64,000 bases of DNA from Streptomyces parvus (GCF_014648875.1 NZ_BMRY01000006.1:186001-250000), one strand, 5' to 3'; numbered from the stretch's first letter, positions 38,828 to 50,610 are shown. Numbers and translations are program-made. The notes: generated from the sequence alone by a model not told the origin.

Positions 38828-39073
38828 TCACCATGCGTCGCCGCCCGAGTCGGGGCCGACGTAGATCTCCGCCCCGTCGGACCCCCAGACGCGGGTGTAC
38901 CCGCCGCTCGGGGCCGACACGACGAGGTCCCCCTCCTCCAGCGAGACCATCCCGTCCGTCTTCTCGGCGAACCACTCCACGGTGAGGGTCTCGCCCGGTT
39001 TCAGGGAGACCTCCTCCGCTGTGGGCTCGAACACCACGGTCATGTCGCGGTCGGCCCGGACAAGGAATCGCAT
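38828..39073 (-). CDS. Small hypothetical beta-strand-rich protein
   Basis: An 81-residue protein (RFLVRADRDMTVVFEPTAEEVSLKPGETLTVEW, EEGDLVVSAPSGGYTRVW) with a pattern of beta strands and no catalytic motif. ATG at 39073 has GAGGAGGA directly upstream. It ends with a Gly/Asp-rich tail. It lies about 50 bp past the NUDIX gene on the same strand and may be co-transcribed with it. Confidence 0.75.
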   Translation of the reverse strand: MRFLVRADRDMTVVFEPTAEEVSLKPGETLTVEWFAEKTDGMVSLEEGDLVVSAPSGGYTRVWGSDGAEIYVGPDSGGDAW

Positions 39074-39123
39074 TCTCCTCCTCGGAGGTCGTGGCACACA
39101 GGGACTGGGTTACGGGGCCCGGC

Positions 39124-39675
39124 TCAGCCCAGTCTCAGATGGTGCAGCATCAGCAGCGCGGCCGCCATGTTCGCTGCGGGCACCTCGCCCCGGGCGATCA
39201 TGTCCGGGACCACCTTGAGGGGTATCCACTCGCGGCGCGACGACTCGAAGGCGTCCTGCGGCCGGCCGGTCCAGTGGGCCTCGTCGGACCAGTAGAGGTG
39301 GTGGCGGGCGTCGGTGAGGCCGTTCGACGGTTCCACGGTGAGCAGGGGGCGCAGCTCGCCGGGGCGCCAGCCGGTCTCCTCCTCCATCTCGCGGGCCGCC
39401 GCCGACGCGATGTCCTCGCCGTCCTCGACGACGCCCGCGGCCAGCTCCCACCCCCAGCTGTCGGTGATGAACCGGTGCCGCCAGAGCAGCAGCACCTCGT
39501 TCGCCTCGTTGACGACCGTGGCGGCCGCGACGGGGCGCAGCCGGATGACGAAATGATCGAGGTGGCTGCCGTCGGGCAGCTCGACATCCGCCAGATTCAC
39601 CCGGAACCACGGGTTCTGATACACATTCTGTTCGCTTAAGTTCGTCCACTGCACGGTTCTGCCGCCTTTCGACAT
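39124..39675 (-). CDS. NUDIX hydrolase
   Basis: A 183-residue pyrophosphohydrolase. The NUDIX box is complete: GVVEDGEDIASAAAREMEEETGW (G-x5-E-x7-REUxEExGU). The surrounding fold (VVNEANEVLLLWRHRF, LRPLLTVEPSNGLTDARHHLYW) resembles ADP-ribose pyrophosphatase-type family members. The long N-terminal strand region (NVYQNPWFRVNLADVELPDG) matches this subgroup. The natural substrate is unknown. Confidence 0.9.
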   Translation of the reverse strand: MSKGGRTVQWTNLSEQNVYQNPWFRVNLADVELPDGSHLDHFVIRLRPVAAATVVNEANEVLLLWRHRFITDSWGWELAAGVVEDGEDIASAAAREMEEETGWRPGELRPLLTVEPSNGLTDARHHLYWSDEAHWTGRPQDAFESSRREWIPLKVVPDMIARGEVPAANMAAALLMLHHLRLG

Positions 39676-39741
39676 GTTGGGGTCAACATGCCAGCAGGCT
39701 CGGCAGTCGGAGGGAACGGACGACGGGGGCGTCGGCGGAGC

Positions 39742-41094
39742 TCACAGAGGCACGCGGAGCGCCTCGTCGATGAGATCGGTGGTTTCGACGGCGTCGGCGC
39801 AGCCGCTCGCGGCCAGCTCGCCGCGGACCTGCCGCAGCCGGTCGCGCAGCCGCTGGGACTCCATTCCCCGGGCCCGTACGGCCATTTCGGCAGCTGTACC
39901 GGCCGCGCGGTCGGCCTCGCGCTGGAGCAGCTCGATATGACTGAGCATCGCGAGGCGGTGCACGCGCCCCCGGTCGTGCGCCGGGGCGCGCACGGCGGAG
40001 GCCGCGTGCTCCCGGGCGGCGGACAGATCGCCGAGACAGATGAGCGCCTCGGCCACCTGGACGTCGACCAGGCCCGGCTGGACGTACCCGGTCTCGTCCG
40101 GCTCCCGGCCGGTGTGGATCCGGCCCGCCTGGGCCTCGGCCCGCCCGATGCAGGCGCGGGCGCTCGCCGCGTCGCCGAGCTGGGCGTACGCCTTGGCCTG
40201 CATGGCGTGCAGATCGGCGGCGAGGGCCGGGGTGATGTGGCCGCCGGCGGCCCGCAGCGCGGCCTCGGCGAACGCGATGGAGCGGCGGTAGTCGCCGAGG
40301 AACAGCGACTGGGTGACCAGCAGAGCGATCACATAGCCGCCGAGCCCCCGGTCGCCGCTGGACTTGGCGAGCCGCAGCGCCTGGTGGAAGTAGCGCTGGG
40401 CGAGACCGTGGGCGTCGGAGTCGTAGGCGCAGATGCCCGCCACCGCGACCAGGCCCGCCGTCGCCCGGTGCAGGCTGCGGCCGAGCGCGTCGCTGTGGCC
40501 GCCGCGCAGCAGCGGCGCGGCCTCCGCGTTGAGGAAGCGGACGATCCGGGATCTGGTCGCGATGCCGCCCGTCTTGCGGTACATCTGCTCGTAGTGGTCG
40601 CGGGCCGCCTTGAGCATCGCTATGTCGGCGGGGCTCACCCGGCCGGGGCCGGGACGGGAGACGTCGGTGTCCTCCGGCGGGTTCTCCCACTCCCAGACCG
40701 GCATCACCGCCGAGGTCCCCGTGACGGCGGGGACGGCGGCGAGGTGCGGGCGCCGCTGTTCATCGGAACGCCACAGCGCGGTGGCCCGCTCGACGAACCC
40801 GGAGAGGGAGGCGCTCGCGGTGCCGGCGTCCGTCCCCGCGGATGACGCCGACGCGCCCATCCCGATGTCGTCGAGCCCGACCGGCCTGCCCAGCCGTCCG
40901 GCCAGCACCTCGCAGATCAGGTCCGGCACCTGGCCGCGCGGGCGCTGGCCCTTGAGCCAGCGAGAAACGGCGGTGTGTTCGTACCGCAGGGCCAGCCCGC
41001 GGGACCGGCCCGCCCGGTTGACGTGACCGGCGAGGCCCGCCCGGGAGACACCGGACTCCTCGATCAACGATTCGAGCAGGACATTGGGCTCCAT
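39742..41094 (-). CDS. Helix-turn-helix and TPR-type regulator (NsdA-like)
   Basis: A 450-residue protein. The N-terminal 75 residues form an XRE-like helix-turn-helix variant (LLESLIEESGVSRAGLAGHV, HTAVSRWLKGQRPRGQVPDLICEVLAGRL). The rest is helical, with TPR-like repeats (LGDYRRSIAFAEAALRAAGG, AQLGDAASARACIGRAEA, LGDLSAAREHAASAVRAP). The architecture is that of the NsdA group, which represses antibiotic production in S. coelicolor; whether this one does so is unknown. ATG at 41094. A palindrome overlaps its -35 region. Confidence 0.82.
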   Translation of the reverse strand: MEPNVLLESLIEESGVSRAGLAGHVNRAGRSRGLALRYEHTAVSRWLKGQRPRGQVPDLICEVLAGRLGRPVGLDDIGMGASASSAGTDAGTASASLSGFVERATALWRSDEQRRPHLAAVPAVTGTSAVMPVWEWENPPEDTDVSRPGPGRVSPADIAMLKAARDHYEQMYRKTGGIATRSRIVRFLNAEAAPLLRGGHSDALGRSLHRATAGLVAVAGICAYDSDAHGLAQRYFHQALRLAKSSGDRGLGGYVIALLVTQSLFLGDYRRSIAFAEAALRAAGGHITPALAADLHAMQAKAYAQLGDAASARACIGRAEAQAGRIHTGREPDETGYVQPGLVDVQVAEALICLGDLSAAREHAASAVRAPAHDRGRVHRLAMLSHIELLQREADRAAGTAAEMAVRARGMESQRLRDRLRQVRGELAASGCADAVETTDLIDEALRVPL

Positions 41095-41120
41095 CGTCCC
41101 CCCAGGTGCGTGTCGCAATG

Positions 41121-41154
41121 AGCCTAGTGGAGCACGATTCACACGGGGTGTGAA
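41121..41154 (-). promoter_or_regulatory. Promoter and perfect palindrome upstream of the NsdA-like gene
   Basis: Minus-strand TAGGCT (complement of 41121-41126) fits the Streptomyces -10 consensus, 27 nt before the ATG. TTCACAC-GGG-GTGTGAA (41138-41154) is a perfect 7-bp-arm dyad over the -35 position, a classic repressor site. The rest of the 421-bp gap to pheT holds only the pheST terminator; 41155-41456 shows nothing else I can name. Confidence 0.6.
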
Positions 41155-41456
41155 CGGAATGCCCGAACCCTCCTGCTGTGCGCTCTGCCGCGCGGGTCCC
41201 GGGCTCGGTTGAATGAACTCCCTCGCAAGAGGCGGCCGGGTCGTCGGCTCCCCCTCGTAACGGCCCACGACCCGCACCCGCGCCGTCCGCACCGCTACCT
41301 GCCCGACACTCCGAGGCGGTGCGGACGGCGCCCGGACCGCACGGCCCACTGACCGACGACGAAGGAGGGTGGCTGCGGAACGGCGGCCGGAACCGCGCTT
41401 CCTCCCGGTTCCCGCTCCGGATCCGGCGTGTGGTCCCTCCGCCGATCGGCGGGACG

Positions 41457-41495
41457 GAGAAGGGGCGTATCCGGTGGCCGGATACGCCCCTTCTC
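41457..41495 (-). terminator. Terminator after pheST
   Basis: An 18-bp perfect stem (left arm 41457-41474, right arm 41478-41495, beginning GAGAAGGGGCGTATC) with a 3-nt TGG loop, 21 bp past the pheT stop. No T tract, as usual in Streptomyces. Confidence 0.9.
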
Positions 41496-41515
41496 AACGC
41501 CGTGGCACCTGGGTG

Positions 41516-44028
41516 TCACGCCCCGCGCAGCACCGCGCCCGTACGCTCGGCGGCCAGGGCCACCGCGCTGTCGCGGGCGGCCGAGGCCTCCTCGACGGTC
41601 AGCGTGCGGTCGGCGGCGCGGAAGCGCAGCGCGTACGCCAGGGACTTGTTGCCCCCGCCGATCTGCTCGCCGGTGAAGACGTCGAACAGCCGCAGCGATT
41701 CGAGGAGTTCACCCGCGCCCTCGCGCAGCGCCGCCTCCACGTCGGCGGCCGGGACATCCCCGGCGACGACGAGCGCGACATCCTGGGTCGCCACCGGGAA
41801 GGTGGAGATCCTCGGCGCCTGGAGCGCTCCGTCGACGGCCTGTTCCAGGACGTCCAGCTCGACCTCGGCGGCGCAGGTCCGCTCGGGCAGGTGCAGCGCC
41901 TTGATCACGCGCGGGTGCAGCTCGCCCGCGTGTCCGAAGAGGGTCTCCTCGCCGTTCACGTTGACGTACAGCGCGGCGCAGCGGCCCGGGTGCCACGGGG
42001 CGTGCTGGTCGGCGCGGACGATGACCTCGACACCGGCCTCCGCGGCGATCAGGCGGGCCGCCTCGACGGCGTCGGCCCAGGTCGCCGGGGTGCCCTTGCC
42101 CCACCAGCCGGCCTGCTCGCGGGCGCCCGCGAGGACGACGGCGGCGCGGCGCGGCTGACGCGGCAGGGCCGCGTCCAGACCGGCGATCTCCTCGTCGGTG
42201 GGGCGGCGGTCGACGGGCAGCCGGACGGCCTGCGTCTCCTCGCCTGTCGGCCGGAAGACCAGGCCCGTCTCGAAGAGCGCCAGGTCGTGGCTGCCGCGGC
42301 CGTCGTTGCGCCGCAGGGCGCCGAGGAGGCCCGGCAGCAGCGTGGTGCGCAGCGCCGGCTCCTCGTCGGAGAGCGGGTTGACCAGCTTGACCGTGCGGCG
42401 GCGGGCGTCGTCCGCCTCCAGGCCGAACTGGTCGAGGACCGCGTCGCCGATGAACGGGTAGCTGAGCGCCTCGACGTAACCGGCTCCGGCCAGCACCCGG
42501 CCGATGCGGCGGTGCAGCCGCTGCCGGCCGGTGAGACCGCGCCCGGAGGGGGGCGTGGGCAGCGTGGAGGGCAGGTTCTCGTAGCCCTCCAGCCGGATGA
42601 CCTCTTCGGCCAGGTCGTTCGGCTCGTTCAGGTCGGGCCGCCAGGACGGGACGGTGACGATCAGTTCGTCCTGCCCGTAGACGTCGCAGCCGACCTCCTG
42701 GAGGCGGCGGACGACGGTCTCGCGGCCGTACTCCACACCGGCCACCGTGTCCGGGTGGTTCGCCGGCATGGCGATGGTGCGCGGCGCGTGCGGCGAGGTG
42801 ATCTCGGTGACCCCGGCCTCGGCGGTGCCGCCCGCGAGGAGGACCAGCAGGTCCACCGTGCGCTGCGCCGCTGCCGCGGCGGCCTGCGGGTCGGCGCCGC
42901 GCTCGAAGCGCTTGGACGCCTCGGAGGACAGCTTGTGGCGGCGCGCGGTGCGGGCGATCGAGATCGCGTCGAAGTGCGCGGCCTCGATGACGACCTCGGT
43001 GGTCAGCGCGTGCTCGCCGTCCGCGTCGGCGATCTCGGTGTTGGCGCCGCCCATGACGCCCGCGAGGCCGATGGGCCCGCGGTTGTCGGTGATGACCAGG
43101 TCCTCGGCGTCCAGCACGCGGACGGTGCCGTCCAGGGTGGTGAGCTTCTCGCCCTGGGTGGCGCGGCGCACGCCGATCGGCCCGTCGACCCGGTTGCGGT
43201 CGTAGGCGTGCAGCGGCTGGCCGAGCTCCAGCATCACGTAGTTGGTGATGTCGACGGCCAGCGAGATCGGCCGCATCCCGGCCTTCTGCAGCCGGCGCTG
43301 CATCCAGATCGGCGAGCGGGCCTCGGGCTGGAGACCCGTGACGGTGCGGGCGGTGAAGCGGTCGCAGCCGATCGGGTCGCTGATCTGGACCGGGTAGCCG
43401 TACGCGTTCGGCGCGGGCACGTCCAGCAGCGCCGGGTCGCGCAGCGGCAGCCCGTAGGCGGTCGCGGTCTCGCGGGCGACACCGCGCATGGAGAGGCAGT
43501 AGCCGCGGTCCGGGGTGACGGCGATGTCGAGGACCTCGTCGACGAGCTGGAGCAGCTCGATCGCGTCGGTGCCGACCTCGTGCTCCGGCGGCAGCACGAT
43601 GATGCCGTGGGTGCCGTCGTCGCCCATGCCGAGCTCGTCGGTGGAGCAGATCATGCCGTGCGAGGTCTTGCCGTACGTCTTGCGCGCGGCGATCGCGAAG
43701 TCGCCGGGCAGGACCGCGCCCGGGAGGACCACGACGACCTTGTCGCCGACCGAGAAGTTACGGGCGCCGCAGACGATCTCCTGCGGTTCGCCGGTGCCGT
43801 TGGCGGTGCCGACGTCGACGGTGCAGAAGCGGATGGGCTTCTTGAACCCCTCCAGCTCCTCGATGGTCAGGACCTGTCCGACGACCAGGGGGCCCTTGAG
43901 GCCCGCGCCGATCTGCTCGACGGTCTCGACCTCGAGGCCGACGGAGACGAGCTTGGCCTGGACGTCACGGCCGGTCTCCGTCTCCGGCAGGTCGACGTAC
44001 TCCCGCAGCCAGGAAAGCGGGACGCGCA

Positions 44029-44029
<1 letters not shown>
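41516..44029 (-). CDS. pheT: Phenylalanyl-tRNA synthetase beta subunit
   Basis: The 837-residue large subunit of the (alpha-beta)2 PheRS, which charges tRNA-Phe. An N-terminal tRNA/EMAP-like OB domain (about 40-150, [27 protein letters not shown]), B3/B4 editing domain ([19 protein letters not shown]), B5 DNA-binding-like domain and C-terminal ferredoxin-fold anticodon-binding domain ([22 protein letters not shown]) follow in standard order at standard length. Its ATG overlaps the pheS stop by 1 nt, so the subunits are translationally coupled. Confidence 0.97.
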
Positions 44030-46441
<2,412 letters not shown>

Positions 46442-46614
46442 CTTCCCGTATCCCCACCTCTCGAACAGGTGCAGTGGGCCCCCGAGTTCGTCACCCTACT
46501 AGTCGTCGGTGAACCCGCGACACCCTGTGGGGGCGCGGAGGGGAGTGCGCCGGTGGGAGGGGGCGCGGGAATGGCCGGGATCGTGTGCTGACGGGCGGTG
46601 AGGACGGCGCTGGG

Positions 46615-47460
46615 TTACGCGTCGGGGGCGCGTCGCGGACGCTGCGCGCGGGCGGAGGCGTAGAGGCAGACGGCGGCGGCGGTGGCCAGGTTGAGGCTCT
46701 CCGCCTTGCCGTGGATGGGGACGCGGACGACGGCGTCGGCGAGCGCGCGGGTCTCCTCGGGGAGCCCCCAGGCCTCGTTGCCGAAGATCCAGGCGGTGGG
46801 GGTGCCCATGGTGCCCGCGTCCAGCTCGTCGTCCAGGTCGTCGGCGCCGGCGCCGTCGGCGGCGAGGATCCGCACCCCGGCGTCGCGCAGGCCCTGGACG
46901 GCCTGGTCGACGGGGATGCCGACGGCGACGGGGAGGTGGAAGAGCGAACCGACCGAGGCGCGTACGGACTTGGGGTTGTAGAGGTCGACGGAGGCGTCGG
47001 TGAGGATCACCGCGTCCGCGCCGGCGGCGTCCGCGCAGCGCAGGACCGTACCGGCGTTCCCGGGGTCGCGGACGTTGGCCAGAACGGCCACCAGGGTGGG
47101 CCGGGCGTCCAGGATCTCCTGGAACGGGGAGTCCAGGAAACGGCAGACGCCGATGAGGCCCTGTGGGGTGACGGTCTGGGAGACGTCGGCGAGGACGTCG
47201 GCGTCGGCCAGGTGGACCCGGGCGCCCGCCGTGTGGGCGGCCTCGACGATGTCGGCGTACCGGTCGGCGGCCTCGGGGGTGGCGAACAGCTCGATGAGGG
47301 TCGGCTCACCGTCCCCGCCGCGGTGGGCGGCGGCCTCGCGTACGGCCTGGGGCCCCTCGGCGATGAACCTGCGCTCCTTGCCCCGGAAGTTGCGGCGGGC
47401 CAGCCGACGGGCGGCGGCGACGCGGGGGGAGCGCGGGGAGATCAGTTCGGGGGTGCCCAT
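46615..47460 (-). CDS. SpoU/TrmH-family RNA 2'-O-methyltransferase
   Basis: A 281-residue SPOUT methyltransferase that adds a 2'-O-methyl to rRNA or tRNA. The three knot motifs are clear: LANVRDPGNAGTVLRCADAAGADAV (motif 1), IFGNEAWGLPEE (motif 2), VPIHGKAESLNLATAAAVCLY (motif 3). The N-terminal substrate-binding domain has RRNFRGKERRFIAEGPQAVREA. Placed just downstream of rplT in the infC-rpmI-rplT group, separated by a terminator, as in other Streptomyces. Confidence 0.93.
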   Translation of the reverse strand: MGTPELISPRSPRVAAARRLARRNFRGKERRFIAEGPQAVREAAAHRGGDGEPTLIELFATPEAADRYADIVEAAHTAGARVHLADADVLADVSQTVTPQGLIGVCRFLDSPFQEILDARPTLVAVLANVRDPGNAGTVLRCADAAGADAVILTDASVDLYNPKSVRASVGSLFHLPVAVGIPVDQAVQGLRDAGVRILAADGAGADDLDDELDAGTMGTPTAWIFGNEAWGLPEETRALADAVVRVPIHGKAESLNLATAAAVCLYASARAQRPRRAPDA

Positions 47461-47510
47461 GGTCGGCGGCGAGCCTCTCTGCGTACGGCGGTGGGGTTCA
47501 GCGGCAACGC

Positions 47511-47547
47511 ACCGGACCCGCAGGCGGCGTGCGCCTGCGGGTCCGGT
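47511..47547 (-). terminator. Terminator after infC-rpmI-rplT
   Basis: ACCGGACCCGCAGGC pairs perfectly with GCCTGCGGGTCCGGT around a 7-nt loop, 31 bp past the rplT stop on the minus strand. Confidence 0.85.
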
Positions 47548-47578
47548 TCACGTACTGCCTGGGAAGGCGGTGCCTGGA

Positions 47579-47962
47579 TCAGGCGGCCTTCGGGGCGTTG
47601 ACGTCGCTCGGGAGGGCCTTCTGGGCGACCTCGACGAGGGCGGCGAACGCGTTGGCGTCGTTGACCGCGAGCTCGGCCAGGATCTTGCGGTCCACCTCGA
47701 TGTTGGCGGCCTTCAGACCCTGGATGAGGCGGTTGTACGTCATGCCGTTCTGGCGGGCAGCGGCGTTGATGCGCTGGATCCACAGCTGACGGAAGTCGCC
47801 CTTGCGCTTCTTGCGGTCGTTGTAGTTGTAGACCAGGGAGTGGGTGACCTGCTCCTTGGCCTTGCGGTACAGACGCGAGCGCTGACCGCGGTAGCCGCTG
47901 GCGGCTTCGAGGATTGCCCGGCGCTTCTTGTGGGCGTTGACTGCCCGCTTGACGCGTGCCAC
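47579..47962 (-). CDS. rplT: 50S ribosomal protein L20
   Basis: A 127-residue large-subunit assembly protein; it binds 23S rRNA early and can repress its own operon in other bacteria. Starts at GTG ([56 protein letters not shown] is the standard L20 core). GGAG lies about 9 nt upstream. Last gene of infC-rpmI-rplT, 107 bp after rpmI. Confidence 0.98.
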   Translation of the reverse strand: MARVKRAVNAHKKRRAILEAASGYRGQRSRLYRKAKEQVTHSLVYNYNDRKKRKGDFRQLWIQRINAAARQNGMTYNRLIQGLKAANIEVDRKILAELAVNDANAFAALVEVAQKALPSDVNAPKAA

Positions 47963-48069
47963 TTGTTAACTCCTTGTAGCGGGGCCGTGGGTGTCTTCAC
48001 ACGGCCCGGAAACGAATTGGTCCCGGTGTGATCGAGGTCGTGCCTCCGGGGCGAGCCGGAGGCCGGGCC

Positions 48070-48264
48070 TCACTTGCCGAGAAGCTTCTTGATCTTCTTG
48101 GCGTCGGCCGGAGCCACGACGACCGTGCCGGTCAGCGAGCGGGTCTTCTTGGACGACTTGTGCTCGAGCAGGTGGCGCTTGCCGGCCCTCTCGCGGAGCA
48201 CCTTGCCGGAGCCGGTGATCTTGAAGCGCTTGCTGGCACCGCTGTGCGTCTTGTTCTTCGGCAT
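48070..48264 (-). CDS. rpmI: 50S ribosomal protein L35
   Basis: A 64-residue basic ribosomal protein ([43 protein letters not shown]), normal length. Middle gene of infC-rpmI-rplT with a GAGGAGAG ribosome-binding site in a 121-bp gap that can form a nested hairpin. Confidence 0.98.
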   Translation of the reverse strand: MPKNKTHSGASKRFKITGSGKVLRERAGKRHLLEHKSSKKTRSLTGTVVVAPADAKKIKKLLGK

Positions 48265-48285
48265 CGCGCCGTTCTCTCCTCGTCA

Positions 48286-48328
48286 GTGGCGCCCCTCACG
48301 GTGCGGAGCACCGGACTGCAGGGGCGTC
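48286..48328 (-). promoter_or_regulatory. Nested hairpin between infC and rpmI (candidate ribosomal leader)
   Basis: Inner stem CGGTGC/GCACCG with a GGA loop, and outer stem GCGCCCCT-like pairing with AGGGGCGT, about 20 nt before rpmI. The location is similar to L20-controlled leaders in other phyla, but sequence identity to them was not established. Confidence 0.4.
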
Positions 48329-48385
48329 AGATCTCTATGGGGTTCCGGGATGACCCGGGGGCGCCTGGGTGGCGGCCCCCGAAGG

Positions 48386-49045
48386 TCACGCCTCGGAAGG
48401 TGTCTCGGCCGGAGCCTCGGCCGCGTCGGCCTGGGCCTCGGCGGTCTCGCCCTCGGACGCGGCGTCGGAGGAACCCTGACGCCCCGCCTTGCGGGCGGCC
48501 TGGGCCTCACGGGCTTCGGCCATGGCTTCGGTCTTCTTCTTGTGCGGGCCCAGAACCATGATCATGTTCCGGCCGTCCTGCTTCGGGTTGGACTCGATGA
48601 AGCCCAGGTCCTCGACGTCCGAAGCGAGACGCTGGAGCAGTCGGAAGCCCAGCTCAGGACGGGACTGCTCACGACCGCGGAACATGATCGTGATCTTGAC
48701 CTTGTCGCCCTGCTTGAGGAACCGGACGACGTGACCCTTCTTGGTGTCATAGTCGTGCGGGTCGATCTTCGGCCGGAGCTTCATCTCCTTGATGACCGTG
48801 TGCGCCTGGTTCTTGCGCGCCTCACGGGCCTTCATGGCCGACTCGTACTTGAACTTCCCGTAGTCCATGAGCTTGCACACGGGCGGACGGGCTGTCGCCG
48901 CCACCTCGACCAGGTCGAGGTCGTACTCCTGTGCGAGTTCCAGGGCCTTGGCAAGCGGAACAATCCCGACCTGCTCGCCGCTGGGACCGACAAGTCGGAC
49001 CTCGGGAACGCGAATCCGGTCGTTGATGCGGGGCTCGGCGCTGAT
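48386..49045 (-). CDS. infC: Translation initiation factor IF-3
   Basis: Binds the 30S subunit and checks initiator tRNA and start codon. The 219-residue protein has the N-domain [24 protein letters not shown], linker KARKNQAHT and C-domain [33 protein letters not shown] and [11 protein letters not shown], plus an acidic Ala/Glu tail typical of actinobacteria. The best ribosome-binding site (GAGGAGG, 4 nt) points to ATC at 49045 as start codon, reading I/M-S-A-E-P-R; no ATG or GTG suits that position. AUU/AUC starts that IF-3 itself rejects allow autoregulation, as known for E. coli infC (AUU). An in-frame GTG or ATG lies only further upstream without family similarity. Confidence 0.92.
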   Translation of the reverse strand: MSAEPRINDRIRVPEVRLVGPSGEQVGIVPLAKALELAQEYDLDLVEVAATARPPVCKLMDYGKFKYESAMKAREARKNQAHTVIKEMKLRPKIDPHDYDTKKGHVVRFLKQGDKVKITIMFRGREQSRPELGFRLLQRLASDVEDLGFIESNPKQDGRNMIMVLGPHKKKTEAMAEAREAQAARKAGRQGSSDAASEGETAEAQADAAEAPAETPSEA

Positions 49046-49435
49046 GGATCCTCCTCGGTAGCACCACGCGACCGCCTGGCGGACAGCCGCGTAACGTCTT
49101 ATAACGTCAAGACCAACCGCGCCGGAACCGCAAAAATGCCCCGGACGGGACACAAGGCGAGGCTCCAGGAACTACCGGAACACCGCCGCGGTGAACCGCG
49201 GGGCTATCGGGCGGGCCCATCGTCCGTACGGAACGATGGTCGCCGCCTGACCGGTGACCCGCCGTCCTGAACGGACAGCCAGGTGGGAGATCGGAGCCTC
49301 CACTTGTGGGCCGGGCACATAGATGTCCGGCCGGTCGTTCCACCAGACTACCGCACGATCCCCGGGGCCCGCACCACGGAGGCCGGAGGGACGCCCGCGG
49401 ACGGGAGGGCGGTGGCCTGGCCTTATCGTGTGGGC
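49046..49435 (-). promoter_or_regulatory. infC upstream region with several hairpins
   Basis: A 390-bp stretch without a convincing gene. On the minus strand it holds a near-consensus -10 TATAAG, direct repeats of TAACGTC around 49090-49112, and hairpins: CCGCGG/CCGCGG (49187-49202), CCATCGT/ACGATGG (49218-49241) and a 9-bp stem GGCCGGGCA/TGTCCGGCC (49311-49335). The plus-strand promoter of the next gene lies at its right edge. It may include a structured infC leader or divergent promoter region; which hairpins are transcribed is not known. Confidence 0.45.
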
Positions 49436-49798
49436 ATGAGCGACGCGACCCCCAGCAGTGAGAACCCCGGCTTCGACGACATGGCCCGCGACATCGCGGA
49501 GGTCCCCGCGGTCGAGGTGATCGTGACGGTCGCCGTCAACCTGATGAGCGCGGCCGCCGTGAAGCTCGGCCTCACCGAGGAGGGCGAGGACCACAAGGAC
49601 CTCGACGAGGCCCGCAAGCTGGTCCACGCCCTGGCCGGACTGCTGGACGCGAGCACCACGGAGATCAGCACCTTCCACGCCTCGCCGCTGCGCGACGGCC
49701 TGAAGTCGCTCCAGCTCGCCTTCCGCGAGGCCTCGCTGGTGCCGGACGAGCCCGGCCACGGCCCGGGCGAGAAGTACACCGGTCCCGTCTACGGCTAG
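49436..49798 (+). CDS. DUF1844 domain protein
   Basis: A 120-residue helical protein: acidic N terminus, then the DUF1844 pattern VEVIVTVAVNLMSAAAVKLGLTEEGEDHKDLDEARKLVHAL ... LLDAS. Function unknown; the family often sits near infC and rpmI in actinobacteria, as here, which suggests a translation link. ATG at 49436 follows a -10-like TATCGT by about 6 nt, so leaderless translation is likely. Confidence 0.88.
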   Translation: MSDATPSSENPGFDDMARDIAEVPAVEVIVTVAVNLMSAAAVKLGLTEEGEDHKDLDEARKLVHALAGLLDASTTEISTFHASPLRDGLKSLQLAFREASLVPDEPGHGPGEKYTGPVYG

Positions 49799-49821
49799 CC
49801 GCCCGCCCCATTCCCGTACGT

Positions 49822-49871
49822 ACGCCAGGGAGCCCGCCGTCCCCCCCGTGGGGCGGCGGGCTCCCTGGCGT
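49822..49871. terminator. Bidirectional terminator between DUF1844 and aquaporin genes
   Basis: An 18-bp perfect stem (ACGCCAGGGAGCCCGCCG against CGGCGGGCTCCCTGGCGT) with an inner CCCC/GGGG pairing between convergent genes. Confidence 0.9.
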
Positions 49872-49896
49872 GTGCGCCGGGACCGTTCGCGGATCC

Positions 49897-50610
49897 TCAG
49901 ACGGCGTCCTCGGTCTCCTCGGGCAGGACGTTGGGGAAGGGGTGGGTGAGCCGGTGGGCGTAGGCCGCGATGACTCCGCCGACCAGCGGCGCGACGATGA
50001 ACAGCCAGAGCTGGGAGAGGGCTGCGCCGCCCGCGAAGAGCGCCGGGCCGAAGCTGCGCGCCGGGTTGACCGAGGTGCCGGTCAGCGGGATGCCGACCAG
50101 GTGGATCGCCGCGAGCGCCAGGCCGATGGGCAGGCCGTCGAAGCCGGTGACCGCGACCTTGTGGGTCACCGCGAGGACCACGTAGACGAGCAGGAACGTC
50201 AGCACGACCTCGGCGAGGAACGCGCCGCCGATGTTGATGCCGACGGCCGACCGGTCGTCGTAGCCGTTCGTGCCGAACTCGCCGCTGGTCTCCAGGCCGG
50301 GGATCTGCTTGGCCAGCAGGAACAGCAGGGCGGCTCCGACGATCGCGCCGAGGAACTGGGCCACCCAGCGCTCGACGGCCGTACGGAGGTCGATGCGGCC
50401 GGCCATCAGCATGCCCAGCGTCACCGCCGGGTTGACATGGCAGCCGGAGATCGGGCCGAGCGCGTAGGCCAGGGCGAGGAGGGTGAAGCCGAAGGTGAGG
50501 GCGATGCCCACCGTGCCGAGGTATTCGACGGCGACCACCGCGGACCCCACGGCGAAGAACACCAGCAGCAAAGTGCCGAGAAACTCTGACGCCACGATCC
50601 GCTTCTGCAT
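49897..50610 (-). CDS. Aquaporin (MIP family water channel)
   Basis: A 237-residue six-helix channel. Both NPA boxes are present, HVNPAVTLGMLMAG and SVNPARSFGPALF; the Arg after the second NPA and a His at the first box's position suit a water-selective AqpZ-type pore. The C-terminal tail is short and acidic (LPEETEDAV). GAGGTGG lies 6 nt before the ATG. It may be part of osmotic response with the betaine transporter 10 kb away. Confidence 0.95.
   Translation of the reverse strand: MQKRIVASEFLGTLLLVFFAVGSAVVAVEYLGTVGIALTFGFTLLALAYALGPISGCHVNPAVTLGMLMAGRIDLRTAVERWVAQFLGAIVGAALLFLLAKQIPGLETSGEFGTNGYDDRSAVGINIGGAFLAEVVLTFLLVYVVLAVTHKVAVTGFDGLPIGLALAAIHLVGIPLTGTSVNPARSFGPALFAGGAALSQLWLFIVAPLVGGVIAAYAHRLTHPFPNVLPEETEDAV

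Noticed and set aside
37724-39295. 523-codon plus-strand ORF through the hydroxyacyl-CoA dehydrogenase
   Set aside because: Different frame from the enzyme; reads as Arg/Gly-rich noise.
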